From contig JAFGAK010000328.1 of the NCBI GenBank assembly GCA_016933745.1, positions 1-38,469 of the forward strand: a stretch of 38,469 nucleotides of DNA, in the 5' to 3' direction. The notes under the pieces were generated by a model. It did not search any database. It was not told the origin of the DNA and worked only from the letters and a program-made list of their open reading frames with translations. Shown one piece after another: positions 37,107 to 38,469 of the stretch. Source of the stretch: Bacteroidales bacterium. GTDB lineage: Bacteria; Bacteroidota; Bacteroidia; Bacteroidales; UBA12170. The position numbers were made by a program, and so were the translations under genes. Position 1 is the stretch's first letter; every line of letters starts with the position of its first letter.

Positions 37107-38469
37107 TTAATTATTTTGCAATTTAATCAAATTCAATGCACTTCCTGCTTTAAACCAATCAATCTGATTTTTATTATAGGTATGATTTACTTTGAATTCA
37201 TCCTTCGTTCCGTCGGCATGATTTAAAACTACTGTCAATTGTTTTCCAGGAGCAAAATCTTTCAATCCTAAAACATCAATGGAGTCATCTTCACGAACAA
37301 GGTCGTAATCTGATTTATCAGCAAAAGTCAATCCTAACATACCTTGTTTTTTCAAGTTGGTTTCGTGAATACGAGCAAAAGAACGAACTAAAACAACTTT
37401 AACGCCTAAATTACGTGGTTCCATCGCTGCATGTTCGCGGCTTGAACCTTCACCATAATTCTCATCACCAATGACAATAGAACCCATTCCTGCTTCTTTG
37501 TAAGCACGAGCAGTTGCAGGAACTTCTCCTTTTTCTCCAGTCAATTGATTCACCACTTGGTTGGTTGCTTCACCAAAATAGTTTACTGCACCAATCAGCA
37601 TATTATTCGAAATATTATCTAAGTGTCCGCGATAACGCAACCAAGGTCCAGCCATGGAAATATGGTCAGTTGTGCACTTGCCTTTGGCTTTGATTAATAA
37701 TTTCATGCCTTTATAATCTTCGCCATTCCAAGGAGCAAATGGAGTTAAAATCTGCAAACGATCCGAAGTTGGACTTACAGCCACTTCTATTCCACTTCCA
37801 TTCTCGGCAGGAGCAACAAAACCATTGTCTTCAACCGCATAACCATTTTTAGGCAAAGCATCACCTGTAGGTTCTTCCAACATCACCTCTACTCCATCTT
37901 TGTTTACCAATTTATCTTTCATTGGATTGAAACGCATATCGCCCGCAATGGTCATAGCGGTTACCATTTCTGGACTCGCTACAAATGCATAGGTATTTGG
38001 GTTTCCATCTGCACGTTTTGCAAAGTTTCTGTTGAATGAGTGAATAATCGCATTTTTCTCTTGTTTTTCAGCACCTTCTCTAGCCCACTGACCAATACAA
38101 GGTCCACACGCATTCGCAAGAACCTGACCACCAATACTCTCAAAGATTGAAACCAAACCATCGCGTTCAACAGTATAACGTACTTGTTCAGAACCAGGAG
38201 TGATCTGAAAATCAGCTTTTACTTCTAGGTTTTTATCAGCAGCTTGTTTTGCAACAGAAGCTGCACGACTAATATCTTCGTAAGATGAATTGGTACAAGA
38301 ACCGATTAAACCTACTTCCATTTTTGTTGGCCAACCATTTTCTTCAACAGCTTTAGCAAATTCAGAAATTGGAGTAGCTCGATCTGGAGTAAATGGTCCG
38401 TTTAAGTGGGGTTCCAACTCACTTAAATTTATTTCGATGATTTGATCAAAATATTTTTCTGGATTTGCA
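37107..38469 (-). CDS. Aconitate hydratase, C-terminal part (5' end beyond window)
   Basis: [59 protein letters not shown]. Reading frame stays open to the window edge (..[26 protein letters not shown]); the track start at 38417 is an internal TTG. Confidence 0.95.
   Translation of the reverse strand, partial: ANPEKYFDQIIEINLSELEPHLNGPFTPDRATPISEFAKAVEENGWPTKMEVGLIGSCTNSSYEDISRAASVAKQAADKNLEVKADFQITPGSEQVRYTVERDGLVSIFESIGGQVLANACGPCIGQWAREGAEKQEKNAIIHSFNRNFAKRADGNPNTYAFVASPEMVTAMTIAGDMRFNPMKDKLVNKDGVEVMLEEPTGDALPKNGYAVEDNGFVAPAENGSGIEVAVSPTSDRLQILTPFAPWNGEDYKGMKLLIKAKGKCTTDHISMAGPWLRYRGHLDNISNNMLIGAVNYFGEATNQVVNQLTGEKGEVPATARAYKEAGMGSIVIGDENYGEGSSREHAAMEPRNLGVKVVLVRSFARIHETNLKKQGMLGLTFADKSDYDLVREDDSIDVLGLKDFAPGKQLTVVLNHADGTKDEFKVNHTYNKNQIDWFKAGSALNLIKLQNN

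Noticed and set aside
38415-38417. Aconitase start at 38417
   Set aside because: The codon is an internal TTG; the frame continues to the window edge with aconitase-like sequence.
1-38469. CRISPR array, prophage or defence island
   Set aside because: No regularly spaced repeat array, Cas, phage structural or recognised defence genes seen in either strand.

Overview
This is an AT-rich chromosomal window from a Bacteroidota bacterium. The evidence is TAnnTTTG-type -7 boxes, a type IX secretion sorting domain and DUF5723-like and menaquinone genes. It carries mostly housekeeping and envelope genes: a PopT/DUF368 operon, a GlmM-like mutase with MntP, PepD, MenA/MenB, Tag, XerD, tRNA-Arg(TCT), a fatty acid desaturase, NfeD with an SPFH protein, a BaiN-like flavoprotein, an Rrf2 regulator and the 3' part of an aconitase. 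It also has a set of secreted or lipoprotein carbohydrate-active proteins: a 1.5-kaa beta-helix/malectin/cadherin-like T9SS protein, a GH13 and a GH5-like protein followed by an EEP hydrolase. I saw no CRISPR array, prophage, rRNA or recognisable defence island. The observations most worth a second look are: (i) an in-frame amber codon splitting a membrane protein that otherwise stays open for 59 more codons into an 11-nt overlap with an XRE regulator; (ii) a ~1.02-kb in-frame tandem module duplication in the T9SS protein; (iii) a membrane protein with an Arg/Lys-rich N-terminus built on PNFFQRL-type repeats; (iv) a stand-alone IS1595-type zinc-ribbon protein without a transposase catalytic domain; (v) a 15-bp direct repeat with 33-bp period around a promoter-like motif at the left edge. 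None of these is established as a new system from sequence alone.
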